A stretch of 48,528 bases of DNA, taken from positions 1 to 48,528 of the forward strand of contig NZ_JAECZA010000024.1 in assembly GCF_016056275.1 (NCBI RefSeq), read 5' to 3'. The notes beneath the pieces were generated by a model that worked only from the letters and a program-made list of their open reading frames with translations, did no database searches and was not told the origin of the DNA. This stretch comes from Dendronalium phyllosphericum CENA369. Lineage in GTDB: Bacteria > Cyanobacteriota > Cyanobacteriia > Cyanobacteriales > Nostocaceae. Shown here piece by piece: positions 8,251 to 16,242 of the stretch (its first letter is position 1; each line of letters opens with the position of its first letter). The position numbers and the translations under genes were made by a program.

Positions 8251-8943
8251 ATGCAATTACTAAAACCCGAAAATAATAAAAAAAGTAGCATATTACCACT
8301 ATTAGCTGTAGGAACATTTGGCTTACATATATTTACCTTAATATTACTGATGTTTCATGGGTCTTTGCTACAAAATTTAAGTCGCCAATTGACACCTCAA
8401 AGTTTAGTACAACTTGTTGATGGTAGAGCAATAACCGTAGACCCAAAACCAAGTTTTGAGCGAAATCCAGAAACAATTCGTCACTTTGTGGGTGAAACTA
8501 TGACCCTGATGCTTACTTGGTCGCAGCAACAGCCACCAAAAACAATATGGGCAATTAGTTCGCAACTATTAACCAATGATTTACAGCCAAAATTACAAGC
8601 AGAAATTACTAATTTAACTTCAGCCGCACAGTTTGAAAATATTAATATCAACCGAGGAACTGAATATGTATTAGTAGTCCAAAAAATTTCTCAACCAATT
8701 GCAATAGGTAATGGGAGGTGGAAAGTAGAGATGCTTGCAAATCAATTAACTTTTAGCAACTACGACAATCTAGGAACTTCAACTCCCTTTAATAAACAAA
8801 TTTTAGTTGAAGCAGTAGACGAACAAGCAGCTTTATTGCCTGATGTTGCACCACTTCCTTGGCATTTTGCAGCTTATCGTCTTGGCGAGGCTAGACTAAA
8901 AATCTACAATATATGTGCAATAACAGATAAAAATTGTTCTTGA
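8251..8943 (+). CDS. VirB8/TraE-like protein, second copy
   Basis: The 230-aa product has an N-terminal membrane helix (about 14-38) and a periplasmic domain with LVQLVDGR followed by RNPETIRHFVGETM. It is clearly paralogous to the preceding gene but about 45 residues shorter, and it diverged mainly in the C-terminal half. Near the end it shares the pattern NKQILVEAVD (versus NKDLLVQAVD upstream). Two different VirB8-like subunits may form a hetero-oligomer, or one may have taken another role. The short tandem repeat just upstream leaves a poor ribosome-binding site. Confidence 0.62.
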   Translation: MQLLKPENNKKSSILPLLAVGTFGLHIFTLILLMFHGSLLQNLSRQLTPQSLVQLVDGRAITVDPKPSFERNPETIRHFVGETMTLMLTWSQQQPPKTIWAISSQLLTNDLQPKLQAEITNLTSAAQFENININRGTEYVLVVQKISQPIAIGNGRWKVEMLANQLTFSNYDNLGTSTPFNKQILVEAVDEQAALLPDVAPLPWHFAAYRLGEARLKIYNICAITDKNCS

Positions 8944-8965
8944 AATTTAAACCAAGCTATACACC

Positions 8966-10618
8966 ATGACTTCATATTCAATTTCTTCCGAAGTTACTCC
9001 CAAAAGTTTAGATCCATTAACCACTAAAAATTCCCAGATAGAAGATTGGGAATCTAAGATGGCAAGATTAGTAGGCTTGCAAGAAGAATCGCCAACTATC
9101 GATATTGCAACTGAAGAATCGGCTGAATCAGCTAGTTTGCAGTCACCAATTTCTCAGCCCCAAGAAATTCAAACTGAGCAACCCCTCTCATCTAACCCCT
9201 TTGCAAAGTTAGCCTTGGTGGGCAGCGGTACCTTGACTATAGTTATGTTAGCTGGCTTATTCTTATCACAAATGATGAGTAGTACCAGCAATCAAAAGCC
9301 AATCAAAAATCCTTTAGTTTCCTCAGCAGCCCCATCGCAATCAACAACTTTATCCCAACAGCAAGCTTTAGAACTAGAAGTAGAAAATCTCAAAACGAAA
9401 TTAGCCCTTGCCGAACAAACACAGGCAATGACAGTAGCTCAACAAAATCTCAGAACCGGAGCGACAGCTTCTCAATTTGTAGCTCGCTCGACTCCAACAG
9501 TAGAAACCTCAGCAGCAGACAGAAATCGATTCAGGATAGCACAGCAAACAGTACCAACACCTGTACGAACAGTTTATGTACCTCGGATAGTCACAGTTGA
9601 GCGTAGAGTTGAAAGCCCATCCTCTCAACCAGTTATTTCTCAACAAAATCCTCTTGCTGCTATACCACCAGCACCATCAGTGCCAGTTGTTTCGGAGGCA
9701 AAAGTATCTCCACCCGACCCCCTTCAGGAGTGGGCAAGGTTAGCGAAGTTGGGTAGCTATGGTGAAATATCTGCCGTTAATCAATCTAGTTCTCAACCTC
9801 AAAACAATGCTAATGTGCCTTCACAGACAATAAATCCCAATCCTAATCAACCGCCACAATCTCCACAACCTCCAGTACAGCAAAATTCTGTAGTCAGCCA
9901 AGCACAATCACAAAACTCAAAATCCGTAAGAGTAGGAAGTAGTGCTAAAGCTGTGTTGGCAACAGCTATATTTGGAGAAACTACTAGGTCAAGAAATAAC
10001 GACAAAGACACAGACGAAGCCAAAAATGTCTTTGTTGTGAAGTTGAAGCAGCCACTAAAAGCTGTAGATGGTTCGATCGCTTTACCCGCAAATACAGAGT
10101 TATTAACTCAAGTTGGTGCAATCTCCGAACAAGGCTTGTTGCAGCTAGAAGTAACTAAAATTGTCTCCCAAAATAATGGCAACATTTCAGAGACCAGCTT
10201 ACCCAGCAATGCAATTATTATTCGCGGGACTCAAGGTAAACCTTTAATGGCAAGTAAATTTCCTAATTCATCTCGCTCTATAGCTGGTATGGATGCAGGA
10301 TTATTCGTTTTGGGAGGTATTGGGAAAGCAGCAGAATTGTTTAATCGTCCCGACACCAGAGTAGAATGCGGTCAAAATACGATTACGAATAGTAATCCTG
10401 GTTCTGATAATAGTACTTATACTTCTTGCTTTCAGGTTACTGACAACAGACGCGACATTCCGGCTGGAGTTCTGGAAGGTGGTTTAAACTCTTTAGTTCC
10501 GCAAATCTCGCAACGCAATCAGCAGGCGATCGCCCAAATGATGCAACAAACTAATGTTTGGTTTATGCCAGCTGGCAAAGAAGTTGAAATATATGTCAAT
10601 CAATCAATACAGTTTTAG
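8966..10618 (+). CDS. VirB10/TrbI-like scaffold protein
   Basis: The 550-aa product has a cytoplasmic N-terminus (1-80), one membrane helix (about 82-102), a coiled-coil segment (about 130-160), a long Pro/Gln/Ser-rich linker (about 170-315) and a folded C-terminal domain (about 320-550). This is the architecture of VirB10/TrbI/TraB, which spans the envelope and passes energy from the inner-membrane ATPases to the outer-membrane pore. In the C-terminal domain the run AKAVLATAIFGE and the phrase ALPANTELLTQV match the usual VirB10 pattern of a substrate-gated beta barrel. It begins 22 bp after the second VirB8-like gene. Confidence 0.72.
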   Translation: MTSYSISSEVTPKSLDPLTTKNSQIEDWESKMARLVGLQEESPTIDIATEESAESASLQSPISQPQEIQTEQPLSSNPFAKLALVGSGTLTIVMLAGLFLSQMMSSTSNQKPIKNPLVSSAAPSQSTTLSQQQALELEVENLKTKLALAEQTQAMTVAQQNLRTGATASQFVARSTPTVETSAADRNRFRIAQQTVPTPVRTVYVPRIVTVERRVESPSSQPVISQQNPLAAIPPAPSVPVVSEAKVSPPDPLQEWARLAKLGSYGEISAVNQSSSQPQNNANVPSQTINPNPNQPPQSPQPPVQQNSVVSQAQSQNSKSVRVGSSAKAVLATAIFGETTRSRNNDKDTDEAKNVFVVKLKQPLKAVDGSIALPANTELLTQVGAISEQGLLQLEVTKIVSQNNGNISETSLPSNAIIIRGTQGKPLMASKFPNSSRSIAGMDAGLFVLGGIGKAAELFNRPDTRVECGQNTITNSNPGSDNSTYTSCFQVTDNRRDIPAGVLEGGLNSLVPQISQRNQQAIAQMMQQTNVWFMPAGKEVEIYVNQSIQF

Positions 10619-10690
10619 AAGTCGGTATTGATTGACCTTCAAAGATTATCAATCCCAAATTGCTTGACTTTCTACGCGTTTGTTGCAGCT

Positions 10691-11260
10691 ATGAAATACA
10701 TTAATCTCAGAAAAAAACCAGATTCTTCTCATTTCTTTACTCTGGCTTCCTTCATTTTTGCAGCTGCAATGTTACTTTTGGGCGATCGCGTCTTGGCTAA
10801 TGCTGTCCTCCGTTCCATGTTTTCCTGCCAAGCACAAGGTTTAGGGGGAGTAGTACCTACTCTCCCAGTTTCCTATCAGCAAGGTATAAACTTAAGCTTT
10901 ATTCCTTCTGGAGAAGTAATCAAAAAAGTTTGGTTAAATGACCCCTCGCAGGTAACTATGGACTTTGACGGCCCAATGTGTATGCAATTTGGGGCACAAC
11001 AAAATATGAATACGGGAGATTGTAAAAACTCCGCAGCAAATGTAATTCAACTCAGACGCATTCAAAAATTAAAAATTCCTGGGTTGCCCAATACCGACAA
11101 TACACTTTTAACAGTGATTACTGAAGGGCAAGGTAAAACCAAACTGTATACCTTTAGATTGCTATACGAAAAAGCTGCCCCTGATTACCATACTTTAGCA
11201 ATCTACGCCGATCCCCCTTCTAGTGGCGATAAACCGTCTTGTGTGAGAGAACCTCAATAA
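10691..11260 (+). CDS. VirB9/TraK-like periplasmic protein
   Basis: From ATG 10691 this is a 189-aa protein with a signal peptide (hydrophobic FFTLASFIFAAAMLLLG, cleavage after LANA). The mature part is rich in short beta strands (INLSFIPSGEVIKKVWLNDP, then KTKLYTFRLLY), resembling VirB9/TraK/TrbG proteins that build the outer-membrane ring with VirB10. A longer frame from TTG 10628 exists but would bury the signal peptide. Three cysteines are present in the mature chain. It closes the block; the VirB10-before-VirB9 order differs from the classical order. Assignment is from strand pattern, export signal and position. Confidence 0.55.
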   Translation: MKYINLRKKPDSSHFFTLASFIFAAAMLLLGDRVLANAVLRSMFSCQAQGLGGVVPTLPVSYQQGINLSFIPSGEVIKKVWLNDPSQVTMDFDGPMCMQFGAQQNMNTGDCKNSAANVIQLRRIQKLKIPGLPNTDNTLLTVITEGQGKTKLYTFRLLYEKAAPDYHTLAIYADPPSSGDKPSCVREPQ

Positions 11261-11473
11261 AAAAGAATATCTTCAAAGCGATCGCGAACTTCTCTACTCA
11301 TACATCAAACAGAAGAAGTAATTTGCTAGTAAGCTAATGCAGTCTAAATAGTCGTTGACGGTTGACGGTTATTAGTCACTAGCAACCGACTCTACGCTAA
11401 ACTAGGCATATTGGGATAAAAATCTCTGGCAGTAAGTTCAAATAGATTACTAATTTTTACCACTCCAGTGAAA

Positions 11474-11812
11474 ATGTCTCAAGAGCATAACGAATCACTC
11501 CAAATTCAGCAGCTAGCTAGTCTCAAACCAAAACACTTCGCTGATTTAGTTAGAGCTGCACAAATAATTTTCGACCCAGCTGCGGGACTCTCAGGAAGAC
11601 ATATAGATGTAGACTGGCAGGATTTCGGTGTTCCCCGTGAAGTGGCAGAAAATCTGAAATCGCTTGGCGAGCAATATCAATATGCATCTCCTCACGTTCC
11701 TGGCGATGTTATTTGGAGTCAATTAACTCCAGAAACTCGTATCTGGTTTCTCAACCATAAAGATGAATTGTGGCAGTTTGAGGAAGCTTTTCCAGCGCTG
11801 GATGAAGATTAA
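11474..11812 (+). CDS. conserved cyanobacterial hypothetical protein
   Basis: This 112-aa acidic, soluble protein (ATG 11474; GTG 11468 is an alternative start) has no signal peptide or membrane segment. A recognisable stretch is DLVRAAQIIFDPAAGLSGRH. Aromatic and acidic residues dominate the C-terminus (WFLNHKDELWQFEEAF). I do not recognise a family with a known function. It lies 213 bp after the secretion block, in the same direction, and is probably a separate transcript. Confidence 0.6.
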   Translation: MSQEHNESLQIQQLASLKPKHFADLVRAAQIIFDPAAGLSGRHIDVDWQDFGVPREVAENLKSLGEQYQYASPHVPGDVIWSQLTPETRIWFLNHKDELWQFEEAFPALDED

Positions 11813-11849
11813 TACTGACTTTCTTTAGAGAGAGTAACTGAGGGATAGG

Positions 11850-11940
11850 GGAGATGAGGGGGATGAGGGGGATGAGGGAGAAAAACTTTAATTCAAAATT
11901 CTCCGCTTCCCCGTGTCCCCGCGTCAGCCCTAATTAATAA
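11850..11940. repeat. G-rich decamer repeats and CCCCGCGTC-type repeat
   Basis: The spacer holds GATGAGGGGG-type decamers in tandem (about 11853-11880), then TCCCCGTGTCCCCGCGTC near 11907-11924, which is an inverted relative of the GGGGACGCGG repeats at 23488-23562 and 45517-45535. These are typical intergenic repeats; no gene is visible. Confidence 0.55.
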
Positions 11941-12040
11941 GCATTCATCCAAACATGATATAAGTTCTTCCTCGCGCCTCTGCTCCTCTGCCCCTTTCTT
12001 CAGGCACAATAATAATAAGCAACCATAGTAAGGTGCTACT

Positions 12041-12352
12041 ATGTTTCGTTTACCTCAAATTCTTCAGAACTTATTTCTTCGTGTTGAAGGTTTTTTCTCT
12101 GTTATTTTCAACACTTTCTGGCGTTTTATCAAAAATTTCTTTGGTTTTTTTACTAACCTCTTTGGATTTAATAGCTCTGGATATTTTTTAGAATCTTATG
12201 AGACGCAAAATGCCAAGCAAGCTGCGGCTCAACAGCCAACTGAGGTTAAGCAGGATGATACTTCTGCTGAAACTCCTTCCAACTCCCGCCGCCGTCCTAA
12301 TACTAAAATGGACTACTACCTCAACATGGCCCGCGATCTGAAAAAGAAATAA
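12041..12352 (+). CDS. small cyanobacterial protein with amphipathic aromatic N-terminus
   Basis: The 103-aa product has a phenylalanine-rich N-terminal half (repeated FF and NLFGF patterns, about residues 5-45) that probably associates with the membrane, and a polar C-terminal half rich in Gln, Pro, Arg and Lys, ending in DLKKK. I recognise it only as a conserved cyanobacterial hypothetical type. No catalytic motif is visible. It stands alone, with spacers of over 200 bp on both sides. Confidence 0.6.
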   Translation: MFRLPQILQNLFLRVEGFFSVIFNTFWRFIKNFFGFFTNLFGFNSSGYFLESYETQNAKQAAAQQPTEVKQDDTSAETPSNSRRRPNTKMDYYLNMARDLKKK

Positions 12353-12416
12353 GGCGAAGCCATTGACAAGTGCTGAGTAAAAAATTACAGCGATCGCACA
12401 TCTAATTATGATACTA

Positions 12417-12440
12417 AGCTAGGGAATCGTCTCCCTAGCT
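12417..12440. terminator. perfect 9-bp hairpin downstream of the small protein gene
   Basis: AGCTAGGGA (12417-12425) pairs exactly with TCCCTAGCT (12432-12440) around a 6-nt loop. There is no T-run after it, so termination is uncertain; it could instead stabilise the 3' end of the upstream mRNA. Confidence 0.4.
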
Positions 12441-12528
12441 GTTAGTCTCGAAACGTTGAATCATTCTAAAACTGAAGGGTGTATCGATCCACCCACAGTT
12501 TCTTTAATAGACATTATCCAGAAATGAT

Positions 12529-12556
12529 GTAAGGGCGAACGTAACAGCGCCCCTAC
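12529..12556 (-). repeat. 28-bp dispersed repeat, inverted copy
   Basis: Read on the minus strand this is GTAGGGGCGCTGTTACGTTC plus GCCCTTAC, identical over 28 bp to 32868-32895 on the plus strand. The unit is itself an imperfect palindrome (GTAGGGGC..GCCCTTAC). This is a dispersed intergenic repeat of the kind common in filamentous cyanobacteria. Confidence 0.8.
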
Positions 12557-12586
12557 TAAGGATTTTGGACAACGCAGAATTAATTA

Positions 12587-12727
12587 TCACTCCTCTGTTT
12601 CCTGCTGTTCCAGCAATTCCCAAATCAGGAAGGCTAACTCAATCACAATACCCGAACCGGGGATGAACCAGTCAGCAATTAAGGGAATCAGAAATAACAC
12701 AACCGCCATCAGCTTCTTAGTTTTCAT
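12587..12727 (-). CDS. 46-aa predicted membrane peptide
   Basis: The frame can be read from 12889, but the first 54 codons look like repeat-derived spacer. The internal ATG at 12727 follows GAGGTAAAGCG, a good ribosome-binding site. The peptide starts MKTKKL, has a hydrophobic core LMAVVLFLIPLIADWFIPG and a second hydrophobic stretch GIVIELAFLIWELL, and ends in acidic QQETEE. This may be a helical hairpin in the membrane. It is divergent from the NB-ARC/TPR gene, sharing a 171-bp control region. A small membrane peptide next to a STAND sensor could be an effector, but this is only inference from position. Confidence 0.5.
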   Translation of the reverse strand: MKTKKLMAVVLFLIPLIADWFIPGSGIVIELAFLIWELLEQQETEE

Positions 12728-12756
12728 TCGCTTTACCTCAAACGCTGAAGCAAAGG

Positions 12757-12887
12757 TAAATTTGGGGTAGTAGGTGAAAGCAAAAGCCGTTGTCTGTTGG
12801 CTGTCATGCGTGAATTTGCGGTGCTGCAAGTTTGGGGATGCTAGATTTAAGTTTGGGGAATCCCGAAACTTTGTCGCAAATTTGGGC
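12757..12887. promoter_or_regulatory. repeated AAGTTTGGGG boxes in the divergent spacer
   Basis: The motif (T/C)AA(A/G)TTTGGG(G/C) occurs at 12757-12767, 12827-12837, 12848-12858 and 12877-12887; the second and third are 21 bp apart. The spacer separates the membrane peptide gene from the NB-ARC gene. The boxes could be operator sites or a decayed part of the 21-bp repeat found downstream of the same gene (15699-15887). No clear -10/-35 promoter was identified. Confidence 0.35.
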
Positions 12888-12898
12888 AAGAATAACTG

Positions 12899-15664
12899 AT
12901 GGCGCGTGTTAGCTACGGTGATGAGGTCAAAGCGCGAGTAAGGACGCTGTTAGAAAGGTTTTTGGCTTATGCCAATGATGAGATAGAAAACGGCGAACGC
13001 TTCAAAATTGCTCTTAATTGGGAAACGTCGCAGCAAGTAATAGTGAGAACACAGCTAAGAATTCTGGCGGAACTTAGCAGTTTAAACAAAGAAAAAGTCA
13101 GAAACTCACTAAATGCACTTAAAGATTTTTTAGGCATTCTCGAAGATTTGCGCGTACACAAGCAAGGTTCGGAAGAATGGTACTTTCGGCTGACGCTTTG
13201 GGATGACAAAGGCGACAAAGACGGAAATTTGAGAAAATTTGATGCAGAATGGCAACGCCGTAGAGAAGAATTACCTGGCGTGCAGCGTGCTGAAGGTAGA
13301 AAAGCTAAACCCACACCTACGCGTTACGAGAATATTCCCTTAAGTGGTGTGGTGGAGTTTGTCGGACGTGAAGCGGAGTTGCAAAACCTCCATTGGCTGT
13401 TGCAAGAAAATCAACAGATAGCAATTGCGGCTATTGCGGGGATGGGTGGAGTCGGCAAAACAGAACTAGCTTTGCAATATGCCAATTCGCACAGCGTCAC
13501 TTATCAAGGCGGGATTTGCTGGTTGTCTGCATCGCAGGATGTAGGAGTGCAATTGGTGGACTTTGCTCGTAATAAGCTGGAATTAAACCCACCAGAAGAT
13601 TTAGGTTTAGTTGGAAGAGTTCAATATTGCCTCACAAAATGGCATCAGGGTGAAGTTTTACTAGTAATTGATAACGTCACTAACTATAGAGAAGAAGTTA
13701 GGTGTTATCTGGAGTCTGTTCCTTCCCGGTTTAAGCAGTTAATTACCACACGGGAAAAATTACAGTTGCCAATAGTGCGATTAGATTTAGATGTGCTGAC
13801 ACCACTAGCGGCAATGCAGTTATTAAAATCTATAGTGGGTAGAGAACGACTGCGACGCGAACCTTTGGTTGCGAGAAGACTTTGTAAGTGGTTGGGATAT
13901 TTGCCCTTGGGTTTAGAATTAGTTGGGCGTTATTTGTTAGGTGATGAGGAGTTATCCCTAACAGAAATGTTGCAAGATTTGGAAAAAGAGCGTTTGAAGA
14001 ATAAGGCTTTAAAAAAAGCTCAATCAGAAATGACTGCTACGGAGGGTGTCGCTGCTGCTTTTGAATTGAGTTGGCGAAGTTTGCAAGAAAATGCTCCACT
14101 TTTAGGCTGTCTTCTGAGTTTATTTGCTTTAGCTCCGATCCCTTGGGAATTGGTGGAGGGTATAACAATAAATAATGAGGCTCAAAATTGGAAAAAAGCT
14201 AGACGGGATTTGTTACAGTTACATCTACTCCAGCGCAAAGGTGAGGGAATCTATCAATTACATCCTCTGCTGCGGGAGTTCTTTCAAGATAAGCTTACAG
14301 GTTTAGAACAGGCAGAGGAATTTAAGCGATCGCTTTGCCGAGTAATGGTAGCAGTTGCTAAAGATATTCCTCAAGAACCCATCCTTGAGCAAATCAACGC
14401 CGTCTCCTTCGCCATACCTCATATAGCTGAAGTAGCGAATAATCTCATTGAATATATCAGCGATGATGATTTGATTTGGGCATTTGTTGGCAACGCTCGA
14501 TTTTACAATGGTCAAGGATTATATACTCAGGCTGAACCTTGGTATCAGCAGTGTCTAGAAGCTACTAAAAAACTTTTGGGAGAAGAACATCCAGATGTCG
14601 CCACTAGCCTCAACAACCTTGCGGAACTCTACCGTTCCCAAGGTAGATACAGCGAAGCCGAACCTCTTTACATCCAAGCTTTGACACTTGGGCACAAGCT
14701 GCTGGGAGATGAACATCTAGATGTCGCCACTAGCCTCAACAACCTAGCGGTACTCTACCGTTTGCAAGGCAGATACAGCGAAGCCGAACCCCTTTACACG
14801 CAAGCTTTGGCACTCAGGCGCAAGCTGCTAGGAGAAGAACATCTAGATGTCGCACAAAGCTTCAATAACCTAGCGGTACTTTACTATGGCCAAGGAAAAT
14901 ACAGCGAAGCCGAACCCCTTTACATCCAGGCTTTGGCACTCAGGCGCAAGCTGCTAGGAGAAGAACATCTAGATGTCGCACAAAGCCTCCACAACCTAGC
15001 ATATCTCTACCGTTCCCAAGGCAGATACAGCGAAGCTGAACACCTTTGCATCCAAGCTTTGGCACTCTACCGTAAACTGCTGGGAGAAGAACATCCATTT
15101 GTCGCACAAACCCTCAACAACTTAGCGGCAGTCTACGACTTCCAAAACAGATACAGCGAAGCCGAACCCCTTTACATCGAAGCTTTGGCACTCACGTGCA
15201 AGCTGCTGGGAGATGAACATCGAGATGTCGCACAAAGCCTCAACAACCTAGCGTTACTCTACAACTACCAAGGCAGATACAGCGAAGCCGAACCCCTTTA
15301 CATCGAAGCTTTGGCACTCACGCGCAAGCTGCTAGGAGAAGGACATCCAGATGTTGCTGCTTGTCTCAACAACCTAGCGTATCTCTACCGTGACCAAGAC
15401 AGATACAGCGAAGCCGAAGACCTTCACATCCAAGCTTTGGAACTCAGGCGCAAACTGTTGGGAGAAGAACATCCAGATGTCGCACAAAGTCTCAACGGCC
15501 TAGCGGGACTCTACAACTTTCAAGGCAGATACAGCGAAGCTGAACCCCTATTCATCCAAGCTTTAGATATTTTTGAGCAACGGTTAGGAATAAATCATCC
15601 TAATACTGTGACTGTGCGTAAAAATTTAGCAGATTTAGGCGATCGCCTCAACTCACAACAGTAA
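12899..15664 (+). CDS. NB-ARC STAND NTPase with nine tetratricopeptide repeats
   Basis: The 921-aa protein has three parts. Residues 1-140 form a charged helical N-terminal module seen in cyanobacterial NB-ARC proteins. Residues 150-530 are an NB-ARC ATPase: a P-loop at about 181-190 (GMGGVGKTEL), Walker B VLLVIDN, sensor LITTRE, a GLPL-like YLPLGLELV near 334, then a winged-helix segment. From about 540 there are nine 42-residue repeats of the kinesin light chain type (RYSEAEPLYIQALAL..LLGEEHPDVAQSLNNLA). Such proteins are ligand-triggered switches; relatives act in signalling, programmed death or phage defence, but the trigger and output here are unknown. The repeats are nearly identical at the DNA level (126-bp period). 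No catalytic effector domain is recognisable, so output may come from a partner. Confidence 0.85.
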   Translation: MARVSYGDEVKARVRTLLERFLAYANDEIENGERFKIALNWETSQQVIVRTQLRILAELSSLNKEKVRNSLNALKDFLGILEDLRVHKQGSEEWYFRLTLWDDKGDKDGNLRKFDAEWQRRREELPGVQRAEGRKAKPTPTRYENIPLSGVVEFVGREAELQNLHWLLQENQQIAIAAIAGMGGVGKTELALQYANSHSVTYQGGICWLSASQDVGVQLVDFARNKLELNPPEDLGLVGRVQYCLTKWHQGEVLLVIDNVTNYREEVRCYLESVPSRFKQLITTREKLQLPIVRLDLDVLTPLAAMQLLKSIVGRERLRREPLVARRLCKWLGYLPLGLELVGRYLLGDEELSLTEMLQDLEKERLKNKALKKAQSEMTATEGVAAAFELSWRSLQENAPLLGCLLSLFALAPIPWELVEGITINNEAQNWKKARRDLLQLHLLQRKGEGIYQLHPLLREFFQDKLTGLEQAEEFKRSLCRVMVAVAKDIPQEPILEQINAVSFAIPHIAEVANNLIEYISDDDLIWAFVGNARFYNGQGLYTQAEPWYQQCLEATKKLLGEEHPDVATSLNNLAELYRSQGRYSEAEPLYIQALTLGHKLLGDEHLDVATSLNNLAVLYRLQGRYSEAEPLYTQALALRRKLLGEEHLDVAQSFNNLAVLYYGQGKYSEAEPLYIQALALRRKLLGEEHLDVAQSLHNLAYLYRSQGRYSEAEHLCIQALALYRKLLGEEHPFVAQTLNNLAAVYDFQNRYSEAEPLYIEALALTCKLLGDEHRDVAQSLNNLALLYNYQGRYSEAEPLYIEALALTRKLLGEGHPDVAACLNNLAYLYRDQDRYSEAEDLHIQALELRRKLLGEEHPDVAQSLNGLAGLYNFQGRYSEAEPLFIQALDIFEQRLGINHPNTVTVRKNLADLGDRLNSQQ
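14569..15600 (+). repeat. 126-bp coding tandem repeats (TPR array)
   Basis: Blocks such as AGATACAGCGAAGCCGAACC and GGAGAAGAACATCCAGATGT recur every 126 bp across the 3' third of the NB-ARC gene. Near-identity of synonymous positions between units points to recent duplication or gene conversion, so copy number probably varies between strains. Confidence 0.85.
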
Positions 15665-15698
15665 AATTCAAGTTCTCAGCTTCATCAATCAAGCTTTT

Positions 15699-15887
15699 AT
15701 CTCCAAGTTTCGTGTTCTGAAGTCGAAGTTTCATGTTCTGAACTCCAAGTTTCGTGTTCTGAACAAGAACGTTGCTGTTTCAAGTGAGAACGTTCTCGTT
15801 TCAAACAAGAATGTTTCTGTTCCAAACGAGAACTTTCCTGTTTTAAACGAGAATGTTCTTGTTCCGAGGTGGAATGATGGTGTTCTG
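15699..15887 (+). repeat. 21-bp degenerate tandem array, nine units
   Basis: Nine units of 21 bp follow the NB-ARC gene. The first three are close to ATCTCCAAGTTTCGTGTTCT-G; later ones drift to forms like AACGAGAATGTTCTTGTTCC-G. One plus-strand frame (codons starting at 15702) is open through all units to the TGA at 15930 and reads as the seven-residue pattern N-x-N-V-x-V-(L/S/P). The minus strand is also open, reading LKQ-type heptads. Neither frame has a normal start codon. No unique spacers are present, so it is not a CRISPR array. Confidence 0.75.
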
Positions 15888-15912
15888 AGGGCGATTCTTC
15901 TCTTTAAATTAG

Positions 15913-16239
15913 AGAAGAATCAGCAAACTACTATTTGAAACAGTCTTAGCATTTTTTGCTACGTTTGTATTAGATAGTGCCTTAGTCCAACAAATTATGA
16001 GGTGGGATATGACAGTATTACGCTCATCGCCCTGGTATGAAGAAATATTCCAACGCGGACAGCGAGAAGATAGGCTATCGAGCATCGAATTAACCTTAGA
16101 AGTCAAATTCGGCAATGAAGGATTGAATTTCATGCCAAAAATTTCTTAAATATCTGATATCGATGAATTAAAAGTAATTCAACGTTCTATTCTCACATCT
16201 GAAACTCTAGAAGAATTGAGGCTAATACTCGAAAAATAG
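15913..16239 (+). pseudogene. Rpn/DUF4351-like nuclease gene, 3' remnant with internal stop
   Basis: The frame reads RWDMTVLRSSPWYEEIFQRG, QREDRLSSIELTLEVKFG and FMPKIS, then a TAA at 16147-16149, and continues in the same frame with ISDIDELKVIQRSILTSETL to TAG at 16237. The pattern SPWYEEIFQRGQRE..LTLEVKFG..L..LQRAI is that of the C-terminal end of cyanobacterial Rpn-type PD-(D/E)XK proteins (recombination-promoting nuclease/putative transposase). The catalytic N-terminal domain is absent, and the upstream in-frame stop at 15910 closes the frame. It is a decayed gene beside the 21-bp array. The family call is from memory of the pattern. Confidence 0.6.
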
Positions 16240-16242
16240 AAA

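Noticed and set aside
12728-12889. N-terminal extension of the small minus-strand membrane peptide
   Set aside because: The extra 54 codons coincide with the repeated AAGTTTGGGG boxes and lack a ribosome-binding site, while the internal start at 12727 has a good one.
15699-15887. Possible CRISPR array
   Set aside because: Units are contiguous 21-bp degenerate repeats without unique spacers; no cas genes nearby.
15909-16133. Minus-strand 74-codon frame
   Set aside because: It is the complement of the Rpn-like remnant, which shows a recognisable protein pattern on the plus strand.
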